Positions 19,230 through 29,525 of a stretch of DNA of 64,000 nucleotides are shown in pieces. The number at the start of each line of letters is the position of its first letter. Positions within the stretch are counted from its first letter, which is position 1. Under the pieces are notes generated by a model, which was not told where the DNA came from, searched no databases, and saw nothing but the letters and a program-made list of their open reading frames with translations. The translations under genes were made by a program, and so were the position numbers. The stretch is from Eukaryota sp. TZLM1-RC (taxonomy: Eukaryota; Metamonada: BaSk clade): contig JAUPSS010000004.1 of the NCBI GenBank assembly GCA_040285825.1, positions 3,603,658-3,667,657 of the forward strand, in the 5' to 3' direction.

Positions 19230-19440
19230 ATCCAATTGAATGGTGAAAAGGTAACAAAGGTGCTTTTCGAAAAATATATCCTTTGGCTTTGAGTTTTCTA
19301 GCAAGTCCTGTAGCACCAAAAGTTCCAAGTGAATCATTCTTTTCAATCAATGGCTCCATTCACACATCCAAACGTGCCAGAATGTTCTCTCTTTCACTTG
19401 AAAACTTATCTGAGTTGTAACTATGGTTGAAAAAGATCAA
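19230..19440 (+). mobile_element. hAT-family transposase relic (C-terminal dimerisation region)
   Basis: The plus strand reads DPIEW, a stop, then KGNKGAFRKIYPLALSFLAS, VPSESFFSINGSIHTSKRAR and SLENLSEL. This is the typical hAT order DPxxWWK, LAxxFLxxPxS, SExxFSxxGxxxxxxR and a final helix. A TGA (19243-19245) replaces the second Trp codon and no upstream catalytic region is recognisable, so it is dead. Confidence 0.75.
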
Positions 19441-20399
19441 ATTAAAATCCTCGAGTCTCTGAAGTAAAAAACAGGTATTCGAATCAGTGCTTTATGGTAT
19501 AAATTGTCAGTATAATATGTTTTTCAAAGCTACATAAGAAATACTACAAAGGCTAAGAAAGAAATGAATGTGTTAGCACAAAGCAAAATTGGACTAGTAA
19601 CAGTGTGAATCAACTTTTGATAATGTGTAAATGGCACAAAAGTGGGAATGGACATGGAACTGGTAGACTCAGGTTGAAAAAACCATAAGGTTATTTGCGA
19701 GGATCGAGTATCAAGTGACTTCATGAAGAGTACTTGACCTTCGATGTAATAAACCACAGTGCTCAATAAGAGAGAAGATTGATGTAGGATAACGACCCGG
19801 AATTGGGCACATAAAAGCACTGCTAACCAATATTAAACACATCAAAAGAGTTACAGTCATTTTTGTACATAACGTATGACGAAAGAAACAAACAGTTGTT
19901 AGAATGGAGAGTGTGCGAAATCGGAACGCGAACAGGTCAACATATTCAACCAATTCAGAGCTGATGATTCCCCTAATGTAGAACGTGTTCGGCAGCTTTA
20001 AATACTATGAGGAAGTATGTAGCTTTCGGATTACGTACTTCTAGGACTAATCATGGCAGTTCATAGGCTACGTCTTCGTTGAAGAAACCTCAAACTATGG
20101 CAAGATTGTCCATAAAAGCGTTGTGTTTTATAGACAGAATTTCTTACTTTTGTCATTTGCTCACCATCTTATTTTGAACAACGCACTTCCTCATACATAG
20201 TTTGTCTTGTCATCAAACTCTATGATCAGTCACTTTTCTTGTTTTAATCTTCTTTTTTCAGAGTTACGATTGCTTCATCACCACGTTTTTACAAAAAGTC
20301 GTATTACACATATTTTGGAACCCTAGTAACCTCACTGTTCACGAAGTCGAGTTCTTCTAACAGACTTCTTCCACATGAATTATTATACGTTGGGAAAAG
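19441..20399. other. intergenic, no gene seen
   Basis: No coding signal or structured repeat that I can support; possibly decayed transposon sequence. Confidence 0.4.
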
Positions 20400-22012
20400 A
20401 GTTGTTGTGAATACTTTTCAAAATCACCCAGAACTAGTATTTCAATATTTGGCTAATGATGTCAATGTCCCCTTTATCAATTATGATCAGTCTGGTTTTC
20501 GTTTTTTGGGTTGTTATCTCGGGAATATTGATGAAGTCAAAGGCCAACTTTCGACTCTGTTGACTCAATTTGGAAATGAATTAGAATCAATAGAAAATTT
20601 AAATATTGAGAAACATTTGAAATTCTTTTTCCTAAAAATTTGCTATTCTGAAAATTTACTCATATTTTGAGATCAACATCACCATCAATTTCTTTGGAGT
20701 TTTGTCGCATTTTAATGAACAAAGAACCAATTTTTTAGCAAAAATATTGGAAATTGATGCATCTCAGTTACGAAGCCACATTTTTTGTGGTACAAATTTT
20801 GGTGGTCTTGATTTTCATAAATCAAGCTACCATTGTAAAGCTGCCTTTATTGGAGGTGGAAAGATTTTTATTTATGAATTTGTGAATCGTTTTCCTGAAA
20901 ACAATTCATCTCATTGAAAATTGTGGCAGCTCTTATCTTATTTCTTTGCAACAGAAAATTGAAACTCTTTCACCCAATATTTGGGCTAAATGTTTCCCCT
21001 CTGATATTGTGGAACTTCCTTCAAGAAGCTTTCTCTCCTTACCACTGACTTTTGCAAAATTGCAGAAAAAAACTTGAAAGTTTTAGAAAACTTGGATTAT
21101 ATTGTACGTCTTAGCTTGGCTAAGGAAAACAATCCCGTTCTTGCAAACTTTTTGATTGATCTTGAAGACAGTTGCTCAAGTTGCCTAATCTCCCAAATTC
21201 CCAACATTTATGGCCTTCTACTTAATGATCACCAATGGACCACTGCAATGAGAATGAGATGTTTTCTATGGCCTTGTCCATTACCAAATGATTTAATTTG
21301 TCGCTGCAAGAGTGTTGTTACGCTTTCCCATATTTTAAACTGTAAGTATTTTATAACTTATCGCTCACTTGTTCATGACTCAGTTCGTGATCAATTATAT
21401 GCCATGCGCAAAAGTTTCAATATAGAGGCATTTATTGAGCCACTAGTACGTAAGCTGTCTTCAGATCAAACTGATGATTCCTTTGGTAAAAGAAGGGCAG
21501 ATTTAGTAGCTCCAGGGATCGATGGTGTTCTCAATGTTGTAGATGTTGTCTCAGTTGATGTTTGCAAAAATTCTGCTGCTCGTTTAGTGTATTCAGCTGA
21601 TTCGCCGTTATCTAACGCCGAAAAAAACAAGATAAAAAATATGAAGAACCTTTGGCACAGTTAGGTAGAGTGGAACATGTGAAATATCAGTTTGTGCCGT
21701 TTGCAATTTCACTTTTTGGCAATATTGGACCTTCAGGGTTGCACTTTTTTGAAAATTTTAAAAAAGTGTTACTGAACAGGTCTGGTAAAACAATGAATTC
21801 CACTTTCTGGTTAAATGGAATTGTTTTTTTGCATTTTCAAGTCTATTCCAACAATGATTTCAAAGGCGCTTTTAGCTATTGGTGTAGAATATGAACGTAA
21901 TGCTGTGAGTAGGTTCAGTAATAGTGACGCTTGTTTGGAGGATATTGAATTCCAGATGGGTTTTTTATCTCAATCAATATTCCAGTTTTCTAAAAAAAAC
22001 AAATTCTAAAGT
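20400..22012 (+). mobile_element. family C non-LTR retrotransposon, broken copy
   Basis: Pieces in shifting frames give the RT C-terminus (FRFLGCYLGNIDEVKGQL), the linker (FGGLDFHKSSYHCKAAFIGG), the zinc motif (CRCKSVVTLSHILNCKYF) and the restriction-like endonuclease (RRADLVAPGIDG, VVDVVSVDV, NAEKNKIKN). The longest piece is 21074-21664. It differs from families A and B but has the same domain order. It is 5'-truncated and frameshifted. A second, shorter family C piece lies at 39160-39450. Confidence 0.8.
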
Positions 22013-22078
22013 AATGATTTTTAATTTTAAAGAATGAGCTCATCATAAGCAACATTTATTCACAACAATGAAAGCAAC

Positions 22079-22320
22079 CTACTCTCTTCTACCCTGTTGT
22101 TGCTGAGGCTGTTCAGGCTGACCCTTGCGTTGTTGTTGTTGACCAGGACGCATCTGTTCACCTTGTTGGGGACCTTGACCGGGCTGTTGGGGTTGTTGGC
22201 GTTGTCCCGGTTGCTCTCCCATTTGACCAGGTTGTTGGGGTTGTTGGGGCTGTTTTTGCTGTTGTTGTTCAGGCTCTGTGATTAGCATTCCGTTGCTTGC
22301 ATACGTTGAGGTTGTTGCAT
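22079..22320 (-). CDS. Gln/Pro-rich small protein with a 29-nt intron
   Basis: Exon 1 (22305-22320) begins ATG CAA CAA CCT CAA C. Removing 22276-22304 joins it in frame to exon 2 (22079-22275), giving a 70-residue protein made almost wholly of Gln, Pro, Gly and Glu and ending QQQGRRE. The intron starts GTATGC and ends GCTAATCACAG, matching the two PI synthase introns in layout. Without splicing, the best ATG gives MLITEPEQ and the upstream MQQPQ codons run into a stop. A reverse-strand AATAAA lies near 22055. The function is unknown, and a low-complexity frame could in principle be non-coding. Confidence 0.55.
22276..22304 (-). other. 29-nt spliceosomal intron
   Basis: 5' GTATGC, 3' TGCTAATCACAG. 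Removal keeps the Gln/Pro reading frame (codon C|AG). The branch-like CTAAT sits 5 nt before the final AG. Confidence 0.55.
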
Positions 22321-22562
22321 TGGAATTGATGACCTTTCAGAGAGCACCATCAAGTTGAATGTTTACCTACAGTGTCTGTAGATGGACATTACAGTACTCT
22401 TTCCCTCATTCGTTTACACTTTGATTCAATGCTGCCAATTGGAAACTGTTGGACCGATTGTTCAGCATTAGCAAAGTGAATGACAAATCTCCGAGATGTT
22501 TTGAGATTAAAGGAGTAATAAACAAATATTAAGATCTATACTTTTCCATACAAAATCAATAA
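22321..22562. other. intergenic, no gene seen
   Basis: The 5' flank of the Gln/Pro-rich gene. The duplicated block begins at 22563. Confidence 0.4.
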
Positions 22563-22602
22563 AGGTTAAGAAAAAACATTATTAAATAAATTTATTACAC
22601 AT

Positions 22603-23109
22603 TTAGCACAATTTATCAAAAATATTCTTATAATTAGAAAGAAAACCTTGTAAATCATTTGGAGAAACGTGCAAATTCCAATCAAGAAGTTTAATAAATT
22701 CAACTTCCATAGCATTAAGAATTTCAAGGGAATAAAAAGAATAACCAATAATTCTCCAGCTAGGATTTTGAAAGGTACAATCTTCGCAAAACTTGGAAGC
22801 AAGCATAAAGGCAACAAGGAAACAGCGATGAGCATTAGTGGAAGAATAGCGAAGCTGAGGAAACTTTGCTTGTATTTTTGAAAGATAGTAGAGGGCAACA
22901 AAAGCACATTCCAAAGAGGCTTCTGATTTAGAAACAATTCTTCTAATCCAAACAGGAAAACTGACGGTAGGTTCAGAGCCAAATGATGAGTCACAAGTAT
23001 AGTCCTCCACATCCAAAAGTTGCTCAAGTATGGCAGAACACGTGTAAACAACAGAGGAGAGGGATTCATCGGAAAGAGAAACGGGAGAGGTAGCAGTGAT
23101 ACCAGGCAT
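22603..23109 (-). CDS. PHO80/Pcl-like cyclin, copy 2
   Basis: A 168-residue paralogue of 3469-3975, with the same cyclin-box landmarks (CAFVALYYLSKI, NAHRCFLVAFMLASKFCED, LLDWNLHV). Differences are few and scattered (ESLS for ECLS, EPTVSF for EPSVSF, SNYKN for SDYKN). The ATG is at 23107-23109. Both copies are intact, so dosage or mild divergence is more likely than loss. Confidence 0.85.
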   Translation of the reverse strand: MPGITATSPVSLSDESLSSVVYTCSAILEQLLDVEDYTCDSSFGSEPTVSFPVWIRRIVSKSEASLECAFVALYYLSKIQAKFPQLRYSSTNAHRCFLVAFMLASKFCEDCTFQNPSWRIIGYSFYSLEILNAMEVEFIKLLDWNLHVSPNDLQGFLSNYKNIFDKLC

Positions 23110-23386
23110 CAATGATCAGTGGAGAGAAACATCTGGCATGAAGAATCATCGCCATTAGTAGTAGAGGACAAGACAAGATTGATGAGATGTTTGTCATTGA
23201 CAAACATTCCATATGGGGAAACCTTGCCTTCAATTAATGGATGCAACCAGTGTATAATGGCTTGACCTATCTTTTGTGTTGAACTTTCCTTGTTTAAAAA
23301 AGAGATTATCAAAAAACCTCGATGTTGTAAATGGAACCTATAATTTTTTTGATTGACACAATTTTAAAACAGATTTTATTGAAACA

Positions 23387-23402
23387 AGTGTTGATAAACA
23401 CC
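23387..23402 (-). promoter_or_regulatory. histone mRNA 3' stem-loop (H3, copy 2)
   Basis: GGTGTTTATCAACACT on the minus strand, the same as in copy 1, although flanking sequence has diverged. Confidence 0.75.
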
Positions 23403-23416
23403 TCCTAAAAACAAAA

Positions 23417-23824
23417 TTAAAAATCAGAACGAATTCTCTTAGCCAAGGCCATATCCTTGGGCATAATGGTAACACGTTTAGCATGAATAGCACAGAGATT
23501 GGTGTCTTCAAACAAACCAACAAGGTAAGCTTCAGCAGCTTCTTGAAGAGCAGAGATACCAGAGGCTTGGAATCTTAACTCACCCTTGAACTCTTGGGCA
23601 ATTTCTCTAACCAAACGTTGGAAGGGTAGCTTACGGATCAAGAGTTCAGTGGATTTTTGGTACTTTCTAATTTCACGGAGAGCAACGGTACCAGGACGAT
23701 AACGATGGGGTTTCTTGATACCACCAGTAGCGGGAGCAGCTTTGCGAGCAGCCTTGGTAGCCAAATGCTTTCGTGGAGTCTTGGTGGAGGTAGTCTTGCG
23801 AGAGGTTTGCTTAGTACGGGCCAT
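23417..23824 (-). CDS. histone H3, copy 2
   Basis: The 135-residue protein is identical to copy 1 (7174-7581), including Thr10, Ala28 and the SDF terminus. DNA identity continues into the 5' flank, while the 3' flank is clearly more diverged. This pattern points to gene conversion. Confidence 0.97.
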   Translation of the reverse strand: MARTKQTSRKTTSTKTPRKHLATKAARKAAPATGGIKKPHRYRPGTVALREIRKYQKSTELLIRKLPFQRLVREIAQEFKGELRFQASGISALQEAAEAYLVGLFEDTNLCAIHAKRVTIMPKDMALAKRIRSDF

Positions 23825-23887
23825 TAGTGTAGATCAGGATTATGTCATTCTGCATTGTAATTGAGCAGAAATTCAGAGCAGGGAAAA

Positions 23888-23910
23888 TGTCTTGCAAGAA
23901 TCAATTGTCA
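23888..23910 (-). promoter_or_regulatory. shared histone upstream element (H3, copy 2)
   Basis: Identical to 7645-7667: TGACAATTGATT then CTTGCAAGACA, read toward H3. Confidence 0.5.
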
Positions 23911-24176
23911 TTTGCTTTTGTTGGATGATTCGTTTTTGGTGGTTTGGTTGTGTAGACCTAGGGCTTTGTTGTCACTCTTCATTAGATGTGCACTTAATTC
24001 TTTTTCTATATGGAACTATTGAAATATTCAATGTGGGTTCTGTTTAGGAACAACAGGTTTAGCAAATCCCAATTTGATTGAACAATTGTCATTTGTATTT
24101 TCTCCAAAACTTCAATCCAGATGGAAACATCAATAAAACATTTTAAATCAAAATACACAAAAAAACAAATTTATCC

Positions 24177-24192
24177 AGTGTTGAAAAACACC
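24177..24192 (-). promoter_or_regulatory. histone mRNA 3' stem-loop (H2B, copy 2)
   Basis: GGTGTTTTTCAACACT on the minus strand, 16 bp past the stop codon. Confidence 0.75.
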
Positions 24193-24208
24193 ATCAAATA
24201 CCACAAAT

Positions 24209-24643
24209 CTATTCACCTTCACCAGCAGAGGTAAACTTGGTAACAGCCTTGGTACCTTCAGAAACAGCATGCTTGGAGAGTTCACCAGGCAACAATAATC
24301 TAACAGCAGTCTGAATCTCACGAGAAGAAAGGGTATTCCTCTTGTTGACACGAGCAAGACGGGAAGCTTCAGTGGCGATACGTTCAAAAATGTCATTGAC
24401 AAAAGAGTTCATGATTCCCATGGCCTTGGTGGAGATACCAGTATCAGGATGGACTTGGCGAAGGACACGGTAAATGTAAGTAGCCCATGTCTCCTTGCGG
24501 GCCTTCTTGCGCTTGGGGGCAGCAGCGGCAGCACCTCCTTCAGCAACAGCTTTGCTTACAGCTTTGGCAGGGGCCTTCGATGGGGCTTTGGAGGGAACTC
24601 CCTTGATGGATTTGGTAGACTTTACAGACTTTTTTCCAGGCAT
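24209..24643 (-). CDS. histone H2B, copy 2
   Basis: The 144-residue protein is identical to copy 1. Here the frame has no upstream in-frame ATG extension, which fixes the MPGKK start for both copies. Divergent from H2A copy 2. Confidence 0.97.
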   Translation of the reverse strand: MPGKKSVKSTKSIKGVPSKAPSKAPAKAVSKAVAEGGAAAAAPKRKKARKETWATYIYRVLRQVHPDTGISTKAMGIMNSFVNDIFERIATEASRLARVNKRNTLSSREIQTAVRLLLPGELSKHAVSEGTKAVTKFTSAGEGE

Positions 24644-24715
24644 GAGATTGAGAAAAATGGTGATGGAGATTCAGTTTTTGCAACAAAAACAAGCTGATTC
24701 AATGGTTTGCCACAA

Positions 24716-24746
24716 ACGACAATCTTGCAACAATCAAAATTGTCGT
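24716..24746. promoter_or_regulatory. bidirectional H2B/H2A upstream element, copy 2
   Basis: Arms ACGACAAT (24716-24723) and ATTGTCGT (24739-24746) around CTTGCAACAATCAAA. One A is missing relative to copy 1, in the spacer only. Confidence 0.5.
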
Positions 24747-24792
24747 GTTGAAATTGAAATTCTATTTTCTTTTCCTCATTAATTCATCTCTC

Positions 24793-25176
24793 ATGGCTGA
24801 AGAAACTGGTGCTCGTACTCTCTCCTTCAAAGCTGGACTCCAATTCCCGGTAGGTCGTATCCGTCGTTACCTCCGTGAAGGTCGCTATGCTGAACGTATT
24901 GCAGCTGGTGCTCCCGTCTATATGGCTGCTGTGCTCGAATACCTCACTGCTGAGGTCCTTGAATTGTCTGGTAACGCTGCTAGAGATAACAAGAAGACCC
25001 GTATCGTCCCCAGACACATTCTCTTGGCTATCCGTAATGATGAAGAACTCAGCAAGCTCTTGTCCCACATTATGATTCCCTCTGGTGGTGTTCTTCCTCA
25101 TATCCATTCCGATCTCCTTCCCAAGGGATCCAAGGCTCGTGTTGAAGCCGAAGAACAAGCTTCTCAGGAAATCTAG
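24793..25176 (+). CDS. histone H2A (H2A.X type), copy 2
   Basis: 127 residues, identical to copy 1 and ending SQEI. Only a few silent differences are visible, for example in the codons of HIMIPS. Confidence 0.97.
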   Translation: MAEETGARTLSFKAGLQFPVGRIRRYLREGRYAERIAAGAPVYMAAVLEYLTAEVLELSGNAARDNKKTRIVPRHILLAIRNDEELSKLLSHIMIPSGGVLPHIHSDLLPKGSKARVEAEEQASQEI

Positions 25177-25188
25177 GTTGTTTTGTAT

Positions 25189-25204
25189 GGTGTTTTTCAA
25201 CACT
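25189..25204 (+). promoter_or_regulatory. histone mRNA 3' stem-loop (H2A, copy 2)
   Basis: GGTGTTTTTCAACACT, followed by AATAAA within the next 15 bp. Confidence 0.75.
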
Positions 25205-25222
25205 TTTTGGCTAATAAATTGG

Positions 25223-25956
25223 ACTACTTTTCTTCTCTTTTTTCCATTATCTACTTCTTTATTTGGTCTTGCAACTAAATAGAAAACGTCAAGAAATAAA
25301 TGGGTAGAAGACATTTAGCAGTGAATTCATTATTACCCCAGCCACAAAGCTAGTTTGATTCAACAACATCGATGTTTCAATCATTATGATGACTGTTTCT
25401 CGACCCTTGTGTGTTCAGGTTAAACTAAACATTTCGTATTGGGAGAAAATTAATAACTAAGTAAATCGGCTGGGTATTTATGGAAGAATTGTGTCATTTT
25501 TGCTTTGTACAGAAGTGTTCCCAAGTACTTAAGTTTAATGATGTTCAAGCTGTACAAGGATTCATCAATAGTTGGTGTGGAGAATTTTGTTTCTTACGTC
25601 TTTTGATTTGTTTTGCTTTGTAATTACGTAGAAAATAAATAAGTAACCTAAAAGAATTTATTTACTTTACCAATATTAATGATAAACATTCAGTAAAACA
25701 TGTAAGCATTTAATGTAGAGGTAAACGTAAATGAGTCTAAATCAATTTTCCAAAAATAACATTAAACCAATAAATCACATGAAAAGCAAAGAATTAAAAA
25801 GAAAATGAAATTAACCATTTAAAATGTTGAGATATCCTTGACCAAATGACGTCAATAAATGGGAAATAATTCAAAGTATTTCAAGCAATGAAATCGCGGT
25901 AGAAAAAACACTTGAAAAGAAAAATCTCAATTAATCCAAAGCCAAAAGACAATATT
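25223..25956. other. intergenic, no gene seen
   Basis: AT-rich sequence between the convergent H2A and LtaS-like genes; no coding signal. A reverse-strand polyadenylation-like signal lies near the LtaS-like stop codon. Confidence 0.4.
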
Positions 25957-28329
25957 TTAATCACAGACAATAGGCAACAATTCTTCTTTAATCTTCTTTT
26001 TCCGAAATGAAAACAAATAGAAACGAAAAAAAGGATAAAATTTTCTCAATAAAAATACGAAAAACCAAATAATCACAGAGACTAATAGAAAAATTCCAAT
26101 AAACACCCATCCGATTAAAATTTCAACTTCTTTATGTTCAACCTCCACATCAAAACTGGAGGAATCATTTACCAGCTTCATAAAGACTTCATTCTTGAGC
26201 AAATCTTCGTGCCAAACTTTGTTATTGTCCATAACCCTTATCCAGGCTTCTTTCATTGCCAATATTAATTCAAAATAACCGTCCTGCTCTATTTGGATGG
26301 TATGAGGGTCAACAAAAGTAGGCCTATCACGTGAAGTCTGAATTTTTCTTCCCCCGCTCCAATCAATTCTGATTATTGAGCTATCTGTACCAAATTCAGC
26401 ACCCACAGAAAGCAACGAAAGCGTCTTCCTATCACCATAATCAAGACCATCGTTCAACAGACTCCTACCGAACCCATGTGTGGTCTCCTCTCCCGAACCA
26501 ACTAAATCAACAATGGTTGAGGCAATATCAAAAGTTGACACAGGGTGATTAATTATAGTCCCAGGAGGTGGAATTTTTAAATTTTTACGATCCTGATCAG
26601 ATCCAAGAAAAGAGATCAATGCTGACGAATAGAACGTCTGATCATTAAATTTTAAAGGAGATGACAAGCAATCTGGGCATGAATCCTGAAGGTCATGACC
26701 ATAAGCCGAATGATCTCCAACAAAAACAACCACAGTAGGACGATCTCTGGTCTTCAGAAACTCTGTTAATCTAGAGACTAAATGGTAGTCAGAATACTCC
26801 AAAGCTCTGACGTAGCGGTCAAGCCAAGTCTTTGGTAATTCTGACCCTACATTTTGAGCTGAATCAAAAGTGGTGTAAGGCAAGTGAGTCGACACAGTCA
26901 ACAACCAAGCAAAAAGAGACTTGTTTGTCTGATTACTTCTGTCAAACTGCTTTACACTTTCAATTGTTTGGTCAATTAAAATTCGATCGTTATTAAAGTT
27001 TCTTGTATAACCAGATCCCGCATCTTGAACGTTGTTTTCGTAATTAAAAACCACATCATCAAACCTGCTAGTCTTTAACCACTTATCTTTACCATCAAAA
27101 GCAGGGTCTGTAGATGAAAAGTAAACTTTATGGTAATGACCTGGTGATCTGTCAACCAAATCAACAATATTATCAAATACCACCCTTGTTCTAGAAATAG
27201 AGCTAACATGAGGGTTAACAAACGCTTGATTGTAAATAGAAAACCAACTGTTTGAGGTTGGACAAGATGTAGTCACTGTTTGTTTATAATAGACACCAGA
27301 TTCTGTAAATAATTCTTTTAAATGAGGAGTTGAATTACTAATGGAATTGTTGTTAATAGAAACAAAATTCCCTGCCAATGACTCCCAAAGAACGAAGAAC
27401 ACATCAGGATAAACGATATCATCGCTAGCTGGGGGTTGGTAATCAAGACATTTGGGGTGGTAGGGATCAAGTGAGCACAATTTTGACAGGGAACCATGCA
27501 CAAGTGGAAAGTTGTCGGAGAGCCAAAACCTGTCAGTGGGCAAAGGGAACATGTTACGTAGTAAAGAGACTTTAGCGTCGAGGTTAGGATGGAGTGTAAT
27601 GTTGTAGCGTTGAGCATCGAAGGGAGATTCGGTGTGGAAAAGGGGGAAGAAAAAGTGAGTGGTAGGTGGAGTAGAAAGCTTGACAAGGTTATTAGATGAA
27701 GACAAAAGAAAAGGAGACAGGACCAGACAGAAGAGAGAAGACACGATGAGAAGGGCATGAAAGACGAGAAAAGGAAAAAGGTTGGATTTGAAAGACAAAC
27801 GCCTCGAGAGAAAAGCATGGTATAGTATAAGAACAATTATTGAACCAAACAACAGACAGCTGATTACAGTGGTGGAGATCCAATCCAGTTGAATGGCCAT
27901 TTTAACAGAGTCTAAGAGAAGAGAAAAGATGGATTGGGAAGGAGCTGACGAGGGAGAGGAATGGACATATAGAAAGAGAGTGGAGGGTTTTAGGGCGAGT
28001 CCAGCAATTGTTTTAAGAAGGGAATCAACTGCAGGTATAAGGTTAAAAAGAGTCAAAGATGAGTAGAAAAACACGTAGAAAGAGTAAAGCGGGAGTCCTA
28101 AGGCTCGGAAAAGAAGATAAGTAAGGGAAATAAGAATGAATGAGAAAAAGGCAATCCATAAAAACCACACAAGAGACCAAAATAACAGAGAGTATTGAGA
28201 GAGAAAGCCTTGTTGCGCAAGAAGGTATATGTGTAAACTAAGGTTGATGACAACAATAAACAGAAATTGAAGAAGAAATGGGAACTCAAAGTGCTTTAAA
28301 GACAGAGGTGATAGGAAAGATTTGGCCAT
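25957..28329 (-). CDS. LtaS-like polytopic membrane sulfatase/phosphoglycerol-transferase-fold protein
   Basis: The 790-residue product has five or six N-terminal transmembrane helices (residues about 15-210), a large extracytoplasmic alkaline-phosphatase/sulfatase-fold domain (about 305-640) and a C-terminal transmembrane segment (about 730-765). Metal and active-site landmarks resemble bacterial lipoteichoic-acid synthase: DVFFVLWES (Glu316), a nucleophile segment YYKQTVTTSCPTSNSWF (Thr358 aligns with the catalytic Thr), STHLPY (His482) and VVFVGDHSAYG (Asp539-His540). The eukaryotic function is unknown. Transfer of a phospho-headgroup or sulfate-ester chemistry on a glycolipid or glycan are both possible. 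The ATG is at 28327-28329. Confidence 0.75.
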   Translation of the reverse strand: MAKSFLSPLSLKHFEFPFLLQFLFIVVINLSLHIYLLAQQGFLSQYSLLFWSLVWFLWIAFFSFILISLTYLLFRALGLPLYSFYVFFYSSLTLFNLIPAVDSLLKTIAGLALKPSTLFLYVHSSPSSAPSQSIFSLLLDSVKMAIQLDWISTTVISCLLFGSIIVLILYHAFLSRRLSFKSNLFPFLVFHALLIVSSLFCLVLSPFLLSSSNNLVKLSTPPTTHFFFPLFHTESPFDAQRYNITLHPNLDAKVSLLRNMFPLPTDRFWLSDNFPLVHGSLSKLCSLDPYHPKCLDYQPPASDDIVYPDVFFVLWESLAGNFVSINNNSISNSTPHLKELFTESGVYYKQTVTTSCPTSNSWFSIYNQAFVNPHVSSISRTRVVFDNIVDLVDRSPGHYHKVYFSSTDPAFDGKDKWLKTSRFDDVVFNYENNVQDAGSGYTRNFNNDRILIDQTIESVKQFDRSNQTNKSLFAWLLTVSTHLPYTTFDSAQNVGSELPKTWLDRYVRALEYSDYHLVSRLTEFLKTRDRPTVVVFVGDHSAYGHDLQDSCPDCLSSPLKFNDQTFYSSALISFLGSDQDRKNLKIPPPGTIINHPVSTFDIASTIVDLVGSGEETTHGFGRSLLNDGLDYGDRKTLSLLSVGAEFGTDSSIIRIDWSGGRKIQTSRDRPTFVDPHTIQIEQDGYFELILAMKEAWIRVMDNNKVWHEDLLKNEVFMKLVNDSSSFDVEVEHKEVEILIGWVFIGIFLLVSVIIWFFVFLLRKFYPFFRFYLFSFRKKKIKEELLPIVCD

Positions 28330-28977
28330 TGCATTGGAAGAACTATATGTGACAGAGATAGGGTGAATTTGAACTTTGAAAATTGATTCAATTTAATTGA
28401 ATAACATTGCTTGGCTAGACTCCTTCTAGAGATAACCATTGGACAACACTTGTTAATATACGTGTAACGTTTGTGAGATTGACGTTTCTTTATTGTCCAT
28501 TTCAGTTTTCGGCATTTTATTAATGCCCAAAAATTATCTGTTTTAAATAACATTGCGGATCTAGCTCACAGTACCGATACCTTTATACACAAAAAAAGGT
28601 TTAAAATATCGAAAATTTATTATTATTTCAAAAACAAGGTCTTGAACCCTTTCCATTTGCTCCAAGCAAATTCAGTTTTTGTTTTCATAAAGAACTGGTT
28701 ATCATGGGGATTTCCTTGATTATTACTATAGATTATTGAATTATTATTGTGATAGAATCAATGAAAACTAAATTGAAATCAAATTCCTGAAAAGAATTGT
28801 TGAATCTTATCTTCTTTGGTTATGAACCACTGTGTTCAGCAATTTCTGCATCGATATGCGATCAAAAAAACATAACTCTATAAAAAAGAATTAAAATAAC
28901 AAACCAACAAATTAATGTTCAATTTACATATTAATAAAAGCAAAAAACACAAAATACAACAGGAAGAAAACTCTAAT
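28330..28977. other. intergenic, no gene seen
   Basis: AT-rich 5' flank of the LtaS-like gene and 3' flank of Ras. Nothing recognisable. Confidence 0.4.
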
Positions 28978-29508
28978 CTACATCAAAATACAACAGGAAG
29001 ATCCGCGATCAGCTCTTATTTGTTTCACCAATTGGGCAAAACTTTCCGTAACGTTGGTCTTGGTCTTGGCTGAAGCTTCAAAGAACACTGCCCCTATGGA
29101 CTTAGCAAAGGTTTGAGCCTCTTCCAAACTAACTTTTCTTTCGTTATTTAAATCAGACTTATTGCCAACCAGAACAACGGGAACAGAATCCGTTTCTTTA
29201 ACTTTAAGTACTTGTTTGAAAAGCATTTTGGCCTCCTCAAAGGAAGACTTGCAAGTTATGGAGTAAACCAGGAGAAAACCATCACCTTGAGCGAAAAAAC
29301 TGTCTCTCAATGAGGCAAAATCGTCCTGACCTGCAGTATCAACAATTTCAAGAGGCACTCTACGTCCATCGATAGTTATCTCAGTCCGAAAGGAATCAGC
29401 AACTGTAGGATCGTAATATTCAAGAAACTGAGAAGATACAAGTTGAAGTGTAAGACTGGACTTCCCAACACCACCACCTCCAATGACAACTAGTGAATGA
29501 GAAGACAT
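28978..29508 (-). CDS. Ras-family small GTPase, prenylated
   Basis: The 176-residue protein aligns with Ras without gaps in the G domain: P-loop GGGGVGKSS (Gly at the position of Ras G12), switch I YYDPTVADSF with Thr35, switch II DTAGQ (57-61), NKSD and an EASAKT end. It terminates Cys-Cys-Ile-Leu-Met, a CAAX box with an adjacent Cys that could be palmitoylated, so it should sit on membranes. Methionine at the CAAX end favours farnesylation in known systems. The effector region has Ala in place of Ras Glu37. It is divergent from the 1974-aa gene, with only 17 bp between the ATGs. Confidence 0.93.
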   Translation of the reverse strand: MSSHSLVVIGGGGVGKSSLTLQLVSSQFLEYYDPTVADSFRTEITIDGRRVPLEIVDTAGQDDFASLRDSFFAQGDGFLLVYSITCKSSFEEAKMLFKQVLKVKETDSVPVVLVGNKSDLNNERKVSLEEAQTFAKSIGAVFFEASAKTKTNVTESFAQLVKQIRADRGSSCCILM

Positions 29509-29525
29509 CAACTAGTAGCACCCTG

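Larger units (their letters stand above)
22563..25222. repeat. duplicated cyclin-H3-H2B-H2A block, copy 2 (without insertions)
   Basis: It has the same order and orientation as copy 1 (3429-8980). Cyclin and H3 are separated by about 300 bp, with no MITE or retrotransposon, so this copy shows the ancestral arrangement. Confidence 0.9.

Noticed and set aside
27318-27836. 172-codon ORF in another frame of the LtaS-like gene
   Set aside because: Lies wholly inside a gene with clear catalytic motifs in the main frame; the hydrophobicity is an echo of the membrane segments.
29493-29525. GTG start for the 1974-aa protein overlapping Ras
   Set aside because: Non-ATG start; the first ATG at 29526 avoids the overlap.
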